64,000 nucleotides of DNA from Plazaster borealis. Taxonomy: Eukaryota > Echinodermata > Asteroidea > Forcipulatida > Labidiasteridae. Shown here one piece after another: positions 34,662 through 46,149 of the stretch. Within the stretch, counting starts at the first letter, position 1; each line of letters starts with the position of its first letter. The stretch covers positions 992,001 through 1,056,000 of the forward strand of contig CM037472.1 of NCBI GenBank assembly GCA_021014325.1. Direction: 5' to 3'. The notes below the pieces were generated by a model, which saw nothing but the letters and a program-made list of their open reading frames with translations, was not told where the DNA came from and did no database searches. The position numbers and the translations under genes were made by a program.

Positions 34662-34690
34662 ATGACCAGGGCTAGGCCCTATGTGCATGC

Positions 34691-35193
34691 CAAATAAAAT
34701 TGTGCTCACCTTACACCGACCACCGCTTTTTACGAGAGACAGTATGACTGCCCCAATCCGTTTACTTGCTACAGCTGACTGCATGTTGCACTTTGCAAAA
34801 ATATGTTATTAACTTGCATAATCTTGATTACAAATACAACTTTATGACACTTTTGCTGGGCGAACGACACCGCTTATCTCTCTCGCGTGGAAGTTGTGTT
34901 TACATCATTACAGGCTTCATCAAATTGTATTGCCTTACATTTTTTTCTCACAAAATATACACAATTCCTAAAATAAGTCGACGGAAACAACAAAAACACA
35001 CACAAACTTAAATAAAAATACACACACAATTAAAACAAAACTATGTATAGAATTTAATATATAATTTGATTGAATTTTGTGTAAATTAAAGTATCAAAGT
35101 ATTTTTTAACGCAGTGCAATCTTATTTGAAGTATCCACCTGTCAAACCACCGGTTACACCAGCGTTAAACGTTTAACCTTTGACATATTCAAG
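34691..35193. other. COMMD1 upstream region
   Basis: AT-rich, no repeat recognised apart from short AC/AT tracts around 34995-35040. Contains the presumed promoter; no TATA box at a sensible position. Confidence 0.45.
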
Positions 35194-35204
35194 ATGGCGA
35201 CCGA
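35184..35204 (+). promoter_or_regulatory. YY1-like motif overlapping the COMMD1 start codon
   Basis: CAAGATGGCGACC around the ATG fits the YY1 consensus AAGATGGCGGC in the orientation seen at many housekeeping gene starts. This is suggestive of a TATA-less promoter with a short 5' UTR; transcript data would be needed. Confidence 0.35.
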
Positions 35205-35370
35205 GGAGGAGGAGGCTCGCACTGTTTTGGGTTTGTTAAACGGACTTGCAAAACGTGAATACCTCGGCCAGGAGGAATTAAGTGATGAATTTCTTAAGGA
35301 GGAACTGATGGCCGATGCAAGTGAAGAGGATTTCTTAGCATTGCTTGCTAAAATCAAGAATTTATTGAAG
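35194..35370 (+). CDS. COMMD1: COMMD1 exon 1
   Basis: 59 codons from the ATG in a CAAGATGGCGACC context. Encodes VLGLLNGLAKREYLGQEELS and ELMADASEEDFLALLAKIKN, the first helices of the N-terminal domain. The start is chosen because the residue count then matches the family. Confidence 0.93.
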
Positions 35371-38300
35371 GTTATAAATTGTTGTAAAAATTTACTGTAC
35401 AAAACCAATTGCATTGGCGTTCATGCGTTAAAATTAAAGTTTTAATTGATTGAATAACGTTATAACTTAACGTTATTCAATCAAGACAGTCATTGGTGCA
35501 CAATATAATGAATGATTGACAACAAACTCTGAAACTCATCTATTTACCCAATTGACAATTCACCTGAGCTGAGATTTTTAGCCTCGATAAATCTTGTCAT
35601 GCTTGTTTAGCCATTGATTGCCATTTTCATGATTTTGGGAGTCAGATTCCCTATATGATGAATGATGACTTGAGTATTTGTTGTTGTGCATTCTACTTTT
35701 TAGATTTAGCTAAATTTTTAGGCGACACACTTTAATGATTGTTGTTTAGACCTGCACTCACTGTCTTCCATAGATTTTTATGTGTGTGCAATCAATGAAT
35801 GTGCACCATATTTAGGTATGTGAAGAAAAAATTCAAAGTGAACCAATACGAATGCAATTAGTACCACTGGAAAGAGCATGAAAAATCCTACACAGTGATA
35901 CCAAAATTATTGAGAAGTCTTAATTGATAAAGAAATTACAAGCATTTGAAGCTCGTTAATTAGCGTCATTTTCTAACAGGCAATTGATTGGGATTTTGTG
36001 ACCGAAAACGCGACTTTTTCGGCTCGCGTTCATGCCAATTGCCCCGACCCGGTCGCGCGAATCCCGGCAGCGACCGGGTCAGTCATTTCGCCACCGGGTA
36101 AGTCATTTTCGCAACCATAAAAACTGACAAAACTTTCAGATATTAAAGACAGAATAACAATTAATATGTGGGTTTACCTTTTAATAACGTATGGTTCAGT
36201 AAAAGAGTGATATTAGTGCCGTCAAAACTTGTATTTTTTCAACTTCTCCAGCGAAGGTAAAAACATTGCCAATTCGGAAAAAAAAACATGGCGGATAAAG
36301 AGGGGATTCTCCACTACGTCATCATCGATTTTCCATGACGTCATCATCGCCGACAGCCAATCAGAATGCGAATTTAAGGGGGTGTGCCCAGCGCGCGCGC
36401 AGTAGATGCGGAACACAAATCTGGCAGAAAATAGCGGCCGCGATCGATGCGGATCTTCACATACCTACCATATTTATCAGTAAAATTTATGTATCCGACT
36501 GCCATCTTTTCATTCTTATTTCTCAAAAATGAGAAAATGTTTGCTTTTGGTATAAACGATGAGTGAAAAAGTGGCAGTTGGATAAAGATATTTTTCCTGG
36601 CAGACCATTGGCAGACAATACTGAGTGTATGACGTCTTCTACAGCACTGATGGTGTGTGGCAAGCCTGGTGTGCGGTGTCAGTGCAAGGGGTCTAGACTA
36701 CACTACAAAAGTGTATACGTACTGCTTGTGCTGGCTTTTAATAATGATTGGGTTTTAACAAGTCTGAGCTTTTTTAACATTTGGACAGTCTGGCGTATGT
36801 AGGGTCAGAGTTAATGCTAGGCCTATGTTTGTTGGTACCTGTGTACAAATGCCCTACTTGATACAAAACCCCAGTGCAGGGAGTGAACAAAAAAACTTCC
36901 TGAAAATCCATCAAAGACCTCTAGATACTTTAAACTCACCTGAGGTATGCAGGAGATATTGCCGGTTAATATGATGGTATGATTGTGTCAGATACGTTTC
37001 TAAAAAAATAAGAACATTTCAGCTAAAACTTGTACTGATGTCCAAAATGGACCGCTCTTGACTTTTGTTGTGCGTCAATGCTCGTTGGCAACTTGGAGTC
37101 GGTCTTAACTTAACTCGAAGCACGGCTGTTCGAACACTTCTTGTAATGTAGTACTAGTAATTACTGTAGGGTTTCATTTTAGGGGCAACATAACAAAATG
37201 ATTTATATAGCTGTTTTTGTAGTTAATTTTGGTCCATCAATATGGACAATTGCTGAGGATCAAAACCTTTTTAAATCAACTTGTAAAAACATTACATGTA
37301 TGTGTCATTTTTTGCAGAATATAGTCTCCGCCAATATGGATGTGAATCAGCTGGAAGCATTCCTTACATCACAGACCAAGAAGAAAGGTGGAATCAACTC
37401 GGCACAAGCAACAGCTTTCAGTAAATTCTGGAGGAGCAATAGAACTAAAGTTCACAATAGTATTGTTGCCAAGGTAACTTCAAAGTTGGTTTTCAATGCG
37501 CTTTTTTAAGAATAGATTTCAAGTACCAGAAATAATACCTCATTTTACAGTTTTCCCAAGTTTAGCTTAGCGTGTCAGAGTGGTATAGCGCGCATAGGAG
37601 TCTTAGGACTCAAGTTCTGTTGGCCTAGTCTGATCAGAGTGCGGGTGCGAATCCTGGACATGGCACTTGTGTCCTTGATCAAGACACTTAACCATAATTG
37701 CTTCTTTTAACCCAGGTGTATACATGGGAACATGGGAAGGCTAGGATGATTTGATTAACCCCTTAGCGCTAATATAAGCAGCTTGGGGTTGTATGCTCCC
37801 CAGGGAGTTGAGAAAGTGTGTGCAATGGTCTAAGTATGCCGGATGAACAAGGATAATATTGTAACGCCCCGATCGACAACATCTAGCTACTAGGATATGT
37901 GCGCTATATAAAAAACCAGTACTACTACGGTATCAAGAGAAATTTGTTTGCTATTTTAAAATAGTGTTTTTTTTGTTGTTTTTGAGAATAAGGAGTAAGC
38001 TGTTGAAAACTGCTTTCAAACCAAAATGACCTCTGGTATAAATACGAAAATGAACAGCCTCACCTACCAGCCCTAGCAGTCTCTTTCTCAAAAGCTAAAA
38101 TAAGAGATTTTTTCTGCTTTCAGAAAGGCTGTGCTTGGGTCTGTTAGGCTAGTAACAATTTGTTTGAATATTTTAGTTAATATACAACATGTTTGATTAA
38201 TTTCAGTGCACATGGGGGAACAAACTGAAGGGTATGAGTTGGAGGATCGACATTAAGAGTCAAGCTAAACACATTGAGCAGATAAATACCCCTACAGCCA

Positions 38301-39810
38301 TCGTAGAATTACAACTCACTGAACAGAACTCAGATCAGGTAAGATTAACTGTCGATCAAAATAGACAAACATTCAGCTACATACATGTGTATCTAGCACT
38401 GAAACCATAATGATGCAATGTTACTAAGAAGCCCTGTTCAGGAATTTTAGTTCTCAAAACACTCCTGACGATGACTAAAGCAGGCTAGTCAAAACATTGA
38501 GACCAATTAAGAACTCACTCTGGGCAGTGAAGTTAATAACGAGAAGTCCCCTTGATCCACTAAGCGAAAGTAGTAGTCCCGGCCGATTTCCTACCTCCCC
38601 CAGGTAGTAGTTAGTATGACCAACAGTTCTTTTCGGAACTAACTACACTGTAGTCTCCCGAATTCTGAAATCTACTCCACGGCAGTAGAATAAATAGCAA
38701 GACAAATTCTCAAAGAAAAAATCTACACAGCAAAGTAGATATATAAACACATGGTGTTACCGCAAACTAAATATACAAGTTTTAGTTCTGTTGGGGAAAG
38801 GCTGTTTTGTCACTTTAAAGGGTACTTACACATCAGGAGATGTAAAAGTCTCTGGACATTTGAGACATTTGTTTTTGGGGACTCGGATTAAAACAAGGGC
38901 AAGCAAGGCAGTGGCCTAAACAATCTAGACTTAAACTTTCATCAGACTTTACGACCAAACCTGTAGACTTGGTATGTCTAACTGTAATATCAAGAACGAA
39001 AAACCATGAAGTACATGTATGTAGATCAGAAATGAAGCTTCTTTAGGATGATTTAATGCTGTCCTGCCACAATGAGTCTGTTTACTTGTACCATTCTGTG
39101 GTAACTTAACCCAAAATGTTGAACTCAAGGCTTAATCAAGTGATGGATTATGGAGGATTTGGGGGGATTAGCGAATGAACTTGTAGTATGTTTAGTAAGT
39201 CCTTCACAGATGCAGTATACAATGCTCCTCAACTTCATCATTGTTGGTCAAACATATAGTAAATATATAGTAAATGTTGAGACTTCCATCCTACATAACC
39301 CTATCAAAATCAAACCCACGTATCAATCTATTCTAAATAAATCCTCTTTATAGAATTGAGCGCATCATCAAAACAAACATTTACAAAATGTACAATCATT
39401 CTAGGATAATTATCATTTTAGTGTTACCCTTGGCCTTACACTGATGCATGATAAGCATAATACTTGGCCCTGCGGGGGAAACAACCCCATAGGCTACTAG
39501 GTGGGATTCGAACCCATGACCCCTGCATTCTAGAGCAGATGTCTTAACCACTAAACCACAGTGCCTAATGTTTGCTAGAAGTGTAAAATGTAAATATGCA
39601 CAGACAGTTAGAGCCACATTATTAACTTTCCTTAGGTCTAGCAAATACAGCTTAGTGTATTAACAACAACCAATAATGCGAAACTCTTGTTGTTATTGTT
39701 GTTTACAGGAAGCCGATGTTGTACGTTTTGAGATGGACGAAGTGAAATTAGCCAAAATAACGAAAGATCTGGATGTGATGGAGGAACAACTAGCTGCTTA
39801 TTGCCAATGA
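35194..39810 (+). CDS. COMMD1: COMMD1, COMM domain-containing protein 1 (whole gene, 4 exons)
   Basis: Coding exons 35194-35370, 37318-37473, 38207-38338 and 39709-39810 give 188 residues (human 190). All introns are phase 0 with GT-AG ends; the first donor, AAG/GTTATA, is weak. Seen: the N-terminal helical region (residues 1-110) with LLNGLAKREY, MDVNQLEAFLTSQTKKKGGI and SKFWRSNRTKV; and the C-terminal COMM domain (about 112-185) with GMSWRIDIKSQAKHIEQINT, PTAIVELQL and VRFEMDEVKLAKI. Tryptophans W113 and W122 and the Leu-rich strands are kept. Known of the family: COMMD1 forms the Commander complex with other COMMD proteins, CCDC22 and CCDC93, acting in endosomal recycling, copper transporter trafficking and NF-kappaB turnover. 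The small Glu-rich start (MATEEEEA) differs from vertebrates. No defects are seen. Confidence 0.96.
35371..37317 (+). other. COMMD1 intron 1
   Basis: Includes a CpG-rich insert at about 35980-36440 with 'gacccggtcgcgcgaatccc', 'atgacgtcatcatcg' and 'gcgcgcgcgcag', unlike its AT-rich surroundings and possibly a mobile element remnant. Nothing coding was recognised. Confidence 0.5.
37318..37473 (+). CDS. COMMD1: COMMD1 exon 2
   Basis: 52 codons between acceptor TTTTTTGCAG and donor GTAACT. Encodes NIVSANMDVNQLEAFLTSQT, KKKGGINSAQ and FSKFWRSNRTKVHNSIVAK, the most conserved part of the N-terminal domain. Confidence 0.96.
37565..37925 (+). mobile_element. tRNA-headed SINE (COMMD1 intron 2)
   Basis: Head 'agcgtgtcagagtggtatagc', box B 'gggtgcgaatcctgg', 'cacttgtgtccttgatcaag', 'ccccttagcgctaatataag', tail 'ggatatgtgcgctatataaa'. 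Diverged copy of the Leu-type family. Confidence 0.75.
38207..38338 (+). CDS. COMMD1: COMMD1 exon 3 (first half of the COMM domain)
   Basis: 44 codons between acceptor TTAATTTCAG and donor GTAAGA. Encodes CTWGNKLKGMSWRIDIKSQA then KHIEQINTPTAIVELQLTE. The L-x-W-R-[VI]-D and P-x-A-I-[IV]-E-L pattern defines the COMM domain. Confidence 0.96.
39480..39575 (-). mobile_element. tRNA-headed SINE head (CATCTGCTCTAG family, COMMD1 intron 3)
   Basis: 'tgggattcgaacccatgacc', 'ctagagcagatgtcttaacc' and 'actaaaccacagtgcc' on the plus strand are the reversed boxes. Confidence 0.65.
39709..39810 (+). CDS. COMMD1: COMMD1 exon 4 (C-terminus)
   Basis: 33 codons and TGA, acceptor TTGTTTACAG. Encodes EADVVRFEMDEVKLAKITKD and DVMEEQLAAY. 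F-E-x-D-E-V-K matches the final strand and helix of the COMM domain. Confidence 0.95.
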   Translation, partial: EADVVRFEMDEVKLAKITKDLDVMEEQLAAYCQ

Positions 39811-40282
39811 CACCATCTACAAGGTGTAAACTATTCCCTTGGTACATGACTTTCTCCAGCCATGATATGAAGTGTCAATGTTTGATTTTGGCATCACACT
39901 TGGAAATAATTCATCATCTTCAAATACTCATCAATTTTGTACATGACTTGAGATCTTCGTGTTGTTCTCCAAATTGTGTGAATACATAATGCAAACTTGG
40001 AGAGTGGAGATGTAATTGAGTGAATGTGTTTGGCACATTACACCGTCGAGGAGAATGTGTTACGAGCAATTGATGTTAAATCAACTGTGTACAGCTATGT
40101 GGTATTCTATTTTTAACTGAGAATCCCCGCCCTGATCCAACATAGTAAGTGATAAACCAGACATCCAAGTGTCAGCCTGTAGACCTGGTGTTTGACATTT
40201 ATGAAGTACTGTTCTTAAAGGTATCGTTTATCGTTGTTTTAAGGAAAAGTACATTACCGGTAATTCATATCCTCTAGTCTTC

Positions 40283-40288
40283 AATAAA
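40283..40288 (+). terminator. COMMD1: candidate COMMD1 polyadenylation signal
   Basis: First canonical AATAAA after the COMMD1 stop on the plus strand, 473 bases downstream, in an AT-rich context. It implies a 3' UTR of about 0.5 kb. Confidence 0.5.
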
Positions 40289-40739
40289 CACATTAGTCAA
40301 CCAATGTGTTGAACATTCATCAATGCAGTGCAAACATAAAAAAACTAAGCTTGTGTTTTCTTTAGAGATGTTGTGTGTACATTCATATGAGGTGACTGCA
40401 ATTTGGTAGTCAAATAATAACGTTTAATAGGCCTATAAGTTTAATTTCAGATGGTATTTCAGACAGGAATATATCTTGAGACAGTTGGTTCTTAAGTCAG
40501 CCTTCAGATTACTTCAATTACTGGTTTTTATTATTATCAATCATGTATTATGGTCCCTCAAAGGAGACAAAACTCTGCATTTGTCAAAATTCTGATCATA
40601 GTATTTTTTTAATGCATTGAGGAGACTGCTCTTCTGTATTATCCACCACCTGAGGATCAAAATATGACCAAACAATTCTTAATTTCAGAGTTGAGAATGT
40701 ATTCCAAGATTATTGGTTGGTTTTGCCCTACATCGATGT

Positions 40740-40895
40740 GTGGCATTAAGCACGGTATACTCCGTGCTTTCCTGAGTCTTGCAGAGGAAAAAATCCACAG
40801 GCTACCACTCGGGTGGGATTTGAACCCATGACCTCAGCATTCTAGACCAGATGTCTTAACCACTGAACCATCGAACATGCCCGGTGGCAAGAGGC
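40740..40895 (-). mobile_element. tRNA-headed SINE (CATCTGCTCTAG family), downstream of COMMD1
   Basis: 'ctcgggtgggatttgaaccc', 'ctagaccagatgtcttaacc', 'catgcccggtggcaagaggcc', preceded by 'gaggaaaaaatccacaggct'. Minus orientation. Confidence 0.7.
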
Positions 40896-42321
40896 CAGTT
40901 GGAATATTCCAAGATGATCCAAGGTGTTACAGGAATAACCAGAGTTATGCTAGAGGTTTGGAAATCCAAACTTACTGTTAATTGAAAAAGTAAAGCATCC
41001 GAATTGCTGGAAATAGTTTTACTTGTAAATGAAAGATGAAGTACAATCCTAAGACACCCATACACCTCCCTATTTAACACCTTGATGTGTTATATCACTT
41101 AAGCCCCGTTCACACTGGACTGGTTTCCAAGGAAAAAGTGGTTGTGCTTTTCACACTTGAATTGCCAACCCTGGCAAACTCCTGGGAAATAAGTGAGATA
41201 GCCCCAGGGTTCGCATACTGGGTGTTCATTCCCAACATTTTCTACTTGCCAAACATCGAGTCTCCTCTCCCTTGGAGACAGGTAACCTTCCACCGTTAAG
41301 TTGTACTTGTAATATCAACTCAAAGAAAAAGCTATGGTACCCCGAAAACCGGGGACTGGAGGATATTATATAAAATATGGCCAGAAATTGTTTTTTCAAA
41401 AGATTTACCGTACACATAAAGAACACTCAAAGTAATTATTTAATAATGAGCAATGTTTTCATTAATTGATTCTTCGTCCCAGTCAAATTTATTTAAAGTA
41501 AAATCAATTCACATTATTAACTATAATTTGTGGCATCGCCAAGGGCAAAGGAGACATAGACAAAATAAATGAAGTTGCTAACATGCCATTATTCAATATC
41601 ACCAACAATGTGTTTTGACATTCATTAGTTTTTTATGATTACCAGCACAAAATGTTCAAAATTAATTTGTTTCTTGGGATAACAATTTGATTATTACATG
41701 CATGTATAAAGGGTTTGCTTATTAAAACTTTCCTGCAGGTACTTTGGTATGACACGTTTTTAAAGAAGATACAATGAACAAGAGAAAACTAGGGAATTGT
41801 TTTCATTGTTTTATCAAAAACAATATTTTTGATTAGTTCTTGTTTTTCTAAGAAAAACATATTTTATACCTGTTTGGTGAGAGTTGAAATTAATTAAAAG
41901 AGCCATCAAATGATATTTTAAAATGATTGTGAATTGTTATTTCTAAATGAGTGAACGGTAAAAAGCATTGGACAAAGCATTCCTAGGTCAGTTAACATTA
42001 GTGTAGGCTTTTATTACAGCTCGCCCCCATTTACACACCTGCCCCGAAGTGGTTTTTTTTGTTTCTCTTTAATAAATTGTATTTTTGTCCAGATAAATTT
42101 CTCACCAAATCCTGAGTCAAGCAAACTGCAAAACTAATTTGATTGCACGCCCATCATACATACCTAGTCTTCCGACCGTTTCCCCTCTCACTTTGGGGAA
42201 ACTTTCACATTTTATAAAAAATGAAATCTAGAGAATGTGAATTTGAATTGACCCTTCCAAAATCAATGCTGAAATCTTTAGTCCTATGTCTCCCTCCCCA
42301 AGCACCATGAGCGCCTTTTAA
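40896..42321. other. intergenic, nothing recognised
   Basis: AT-rich, with short open frames in several directions but no homology, splice-site chain or repeat that I can identify. Confidence 0.5.
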
Positions 42322-42694
42322 AGGCACTGAACACGTTGGGTAATTACTCAAAATATATATTACCATAAAAACTGACTTGGTAACGAGCAACAGAGAGCTG
42401 TTGATAGTATAAAACATTGTGAGAAACGACTCCCTCTGAAGTAACGTAGTTTTTGAGAAAGAGGTAATTTCTCACTAAAATAATAGAAGACTTCTTGCAA
42501 GAAGCCGTTTATTCCTATCTGAAAGCACACAAATTTGTACAACAAGGGTGTTTTTTCATTTCTTTCATAATTTTCTTACAACTTCGATGATCAATTGAGC
42601 CTAAATTTTCACAGGCTTGTTATTTTATGCATATGTTGGGAAACACCAAATGAAAACACTGGTCTTTGACAATTACCAAACGTGTTTAGTGCCT
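42322..42694. mobile_element. TTAA-type miniature element (family A), copy 2
   Basis: Flanked by TTAA at 42318-42321 and 42695-42698; ends AGGCACTGAACACG and CGTGTTTAGTGCCT. 373 bp, same orientation as copy 1 and clearly the same interior. Confidence 0.88.
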
Positions 42695-42927
42695 TTAAGG
42701 CGGATACCGGCGCTCTACCAAGCAGAGGTAACTTTTTAAGTGACTGGCCAGGGGGACCATTCAGCTTGTAATTTTTTACTAGTCCGCCAGCTTTTCCACT
42801 AGTCCAAAATTCATAATAATTAGGGATGCTTTTAACTCTGAACTAGCCAGCGGGACCACTTTGAGTGAATTTTGACTGCTCCTCAGGTGTTTTAACTGCC
42901 ATTTGGACATCGGCGGACCGCTGTTAA

Positions 42928-43269
42928 AGGCACGGTATATTTTTGGTAATTGTCGAAGACATATAGTAGTATTCTCACTTGGTGTATCCCAATATATGCA
43001 TAAAATAACAAACCTGTGAAAATTTTCGCTCATTTGGTCATCGAAGTTGCAAGAAAATAATGAAACAAAAGACACCCTTGTTGCATAGAATTGTGTACTT
43101 TCAGATGCCTGAGAAAGACTTCATGCCTTAAGCCATTCTCAGATTCAAAGGGGGTATATATAGTTTCTAACAATGTTTTATAATATCAACAGCTCTCCAG
43201 TGCTCTGTACTGAGTAAGTTTTTATGGTCATTAATGTTTGGAGTAATTACCGAATGTATACCCCCCCTT
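42928..43269. mobile_element. TTAA-type miniature element, copy 3
   Basis: TTAA at 42924-42927 and 43270-43273. Begins AGGCACGGTATATTTTTGG; interior 'ttggtgtatcccaatatatg' and 'gaagttgcaagaaaataatg'. Confidence 0.82.
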
Positions 43270-43289
43270 TTAAGGGAGGATACTGCTGA

Positions 43290-43348
43290 GTGTTCTTTAT
43301 TATTATTGTTATTATTATTGTTATTATTATCATTATTATTATTATTAA
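43290..43348. repeat. (TTA)n microsatellite
   Basis: Interrupted ATT/TTG trinucleotide run of about 55 bases. Confidence 0.9.
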
Positions 43349-43749
43349 CCTACAGCGGAATTTAGGAATGACTTGTGTCTTTAGATAAAGTTTTTGTTTT
43401 ACTTGCTATTTATTTACTCAGTATTTTCTGCGCCGTTGTTTAATTCGCTTACCGGTATAATACCTGCCTAAAAAATAAAAAAAAAGTCATTAAATCCATG
43501 ATCAAATACAATTCACAACGTGTAGTTCATGAATAATTGAGCTTCCTTCAGCTTGCTATATTGTGCATAATTTATGATGGTGATGTACATTAATATTGCA
43601 CGGAATGAAAGTACGCGCACTTAATGCAATGCCATGAATTATAATGCTACTGGTAGAATGAAGATACAGAAAATACTATGTGCAAACATGTCACGCGTCA
43701 TGGAGGGTGTACTTTTTTGTTAAAGATAAAACTAATAATTTTTCATTTG

Positions 43750-43975
43750 AATATACATAATTTAGGGTTGAAGAAAGAACAAATTACAAGAGCGGGACTT
43801 GAACCCTTGACCTCCGGTTTAACGTGCCGGCGCTCTACCGAATGGGCGATCTAGCACCTTAATCCGGAGATCGCTGGTTCAAGTCCTGCCAATTTGTCTT
43901 TGTTCAACCCTTAATTATTTAAAGTTTACCCAGTCAGCTTACCTTGGGGTTGATTACTTGAATATATTATGCATA
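43750..43975. mobile_element. inverted pair of tRNA-headed SINEs
   Basis: 'gggttgaagaaagaacaaattacaagagcggg' pairs with 'cctgccaatttgtctttgttcaaccc'. The arms meet at two tRNA-like pieces, 'gacctccggtttaacgtgccggcgctctacc' and 'aatccggagatcgctggttcaag'. Same family as 1570-2110. Confidence 0.65.
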
Positions 43976-44601
43976 TATTACAGTAGTAATTACATCTTAC
44001 AATTACTGCGAACAAGTGTAATTCAAAACAATGGAACTTATCAATAAAGTTACATTGTTCTAATGACATCATTTATGCTAAGTTTACAGTAAAGACACAT
44101 TACTTTGTAATCGGAAGAAAAAAAATGATCAGTTTCAATTTGAAAGCTCACTGATTAGAAATATTTTAAATACTGTCAAAGTATAGACAAAATAGCATTT
44201 GACGACCCCACAATCCTGTTGCTTATTACGATTGCCAAACTCGTGGGGTAAAAATAAATTTTCTAACGTGGACAAAACCCTTGTGAGAAATAAAAGGTGT
44301 TTCAAACGAGACCACTACAATTTGTTGATGAAATTGTCACTTATTTATAAATTAAATGATTAACTCTCCAACCGATGATGTACATAATTATAAAGCTTAC
44401 TTCGTTCCAAGAAGTAAATTTTACTTTGTCACAAAATCACCGTTGCTCTTTATGAGCAACTAAACTACTGCTGTTGTCCTGTAACTGGAGCGAGTAATGC
44501 CTTCATTCTTCATTAGTAAACCTAAAACGAGGGGCAGTGAAGTCCTAAATGCACCAACGTTGAGACAAACTGACTCATTTAGTTTGCTTGCACTGTATTA
44601 A

Positions 44602-44994
44602 AGGCAGGGTATACTTTGAAATTGTCAAAGACCAGTATCCTTACTTGGTGTATCCGAACATAATGCATACAATAACAAACCTGTGAAAATTTGGGCTCAA
44701 TTGGTCATCAAATCTGGGCTCAATTGGTCATCAAAGTTGCAAGAAAATAATGGAAAAAAACCCACCATTGTTGCATATTGTGTGTCTTCAGATGCCTGAG
44801 AACTGAAGCCTTTCTCAGATTCATTTTCGTATGTGTGAAAAATTACCTCTTTCTCTAAAACGTCTTTCTCTAAAACTATTACTTCAAAGAGTGTCGTTTC
44901 TAACAATGTTTTATAATATCAACAACTCTCCAGTGCTCTGTATCCAGTAATGGTCATGAATTTTTTGAGTAATTACCAAAGGTATACCCTCCCT
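44602..44994. mobile_element. TTAA-type miniature element, copy 4
   Basis: TTAA at 44598-44601 and 44995-44998; ends AGGCAGGGTATACTTTG and GGTATACCCTCCCT. It contains a small internal duplication ('atctgggctcaattggtcatcaaa'). Confidence 0.82.
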
Positions 44995-45029
44995 TTAAGC
45001 AAGGTAAACACCTATCAACAATTCAACAA

Positions 45030-45185
45030 TATGGCTTGAACAATGACTACGGCCTAGTCCGAATCAAGCGACTTAAGCTATGGCTATGGCCGTTGACTGC
45101 AACGTTGAAGAATAGGAGTTTTCGGCGATCCGGCCATAGCCAGAGCCGTATCCGTCAATTCGGACACGACCCACACTTCCCACAT
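45030..45185. repeat. small foldback repeat
   Basis: 'ggcctagtccgaatcaagcg' and 'atggctatggccg' are mirrored by 'cggccatagccagag' and 'cgtcaattcggacacg'. Imperfect arms of about 45 bases. Confidence 0.55.
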
Positions 45186-45231
45186 CGCAAACCTCTATAC
45201 CACATTGACAAGGAAAGAAAAGTCCACTTAA

Positions 45232-45584
45232 AGGAACGTTACAGAACTGGTAATTAAAATTTTCTTTAATATCACAGATTTACATAAAACTTACACGGTC
45301 TAATGATGATGATAGTAGAAAACATCCCTAGAAATATTTCTGTCTGAAATGCCATATTTGATGAGAAATAAATAAAACTAATTTCCGATTGGAGTTTATC
45401 GCTCATGAGCGTTTTATTCATGCATTGTATAACACATGCAAATGTGTAATCGGTTTTTCACTATTTTCTGGTGACCCAGATGGCCGATCGATCTCAAACT
45501 TCTACAGGTTTGTCAGTTTATGTATATGTGTATATAAAGTGCTTACACTGTTTTGTGAGCAAAAACCAATTCTGTAATGTTCCT
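45232..45584. mobile_element. TTAA-type miniature element (family X), copy 1
   Basis: TTAA at 45228-45231 and 45585-45588; ends AGGAACGTTACAGAA and TTCTGTAATGTTCCT. 353 bp. A second copy in reverse orientation is at 50733-51083. Confidence 0.9.
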
Positions 45585-45655
45585 TTAAATACAAGCAACA
45601 ATGCCATGAGGTGGTATTGATGTTTCCCCCATTTAACAGATGGGAACATGTTTAA

Positions 45656-46046
45656 AGGCATCGTACAGGTTTGGTAATTGGAGCCTATTGTTTGTTTCAA
45701 TCCTATATAGTTGTAGATATATACCATATAACTAACCTGTGAACAAATAATTTCAAAAGGTGGTAGCGTTTTTGAGATAATATTGCCGAAAATCTGGAGT
45801 GGTTATGTCCACGCAGGAAGAATAATCTGCATTGGAATACACACTCATGAGAAGCGTTACCGTAACGCTTCTCGATATTCAAAATATTTTTGGGATAAAA
45901 AGTGATATATTTTGCCATAACCGCAGTCCTTCGAGGTAAAAAGTCTCTCAAAATGCATTATACTATCCAAAGCTTCTGAACTTCTTACCAAGAAAGTTTT
46001 TATTGCCATAAATTTTCAGAGTCATTATCAAACGTGTACGATGCCT
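45656..46046. mobile_element. TTAA-type miniature element (family B), full copy
   Basis: TTAA at 45652-45655 and 46047-46050; ends AGGCATCGTACAGGTTTGG and AAACGTGTACGATGCCT. Interior 'caaaaggtggtagcgttttt' and a perfect short hairpin 'gagaagcgttaccgtaacgcttctc'-type centre near 45850-45874. Confidence 0.88.
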
Positions 46047-46149
46047 TTAACAAACATTTACAAGGTTGATTACAATGGTTTCTTCTACTCAAATTAAATT
46101 TATATACACAATACATGCATATATATCTATTTATATTACAGGGAAAAAA

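Larger units (their letters stand above)
33065..34681. mobile_element. composite foldback element with exact 9-bp target duplication
   Basis: Flanked by TGTGCATGC at 33056-33064 and 34682-34690. The left 230 bp (33065-33296) is nearly identical to the reversed right arm of the element at 6513-7191, including the end TAGCCCAGG and hairpin. The interior has two large palindromes (33368-33674 and 33893-34661). 1617 bp, no transposase-like frame. Same class as the 6.5-kb element. Confidence 0.8.

Noticed and set aside
43800..43890. tRNA gene near 43.8 kb
   Set aside because: Two tRNA-like pieces face each other in an inverted SINE pair, and stem pairing of each cloverleaf is broken.
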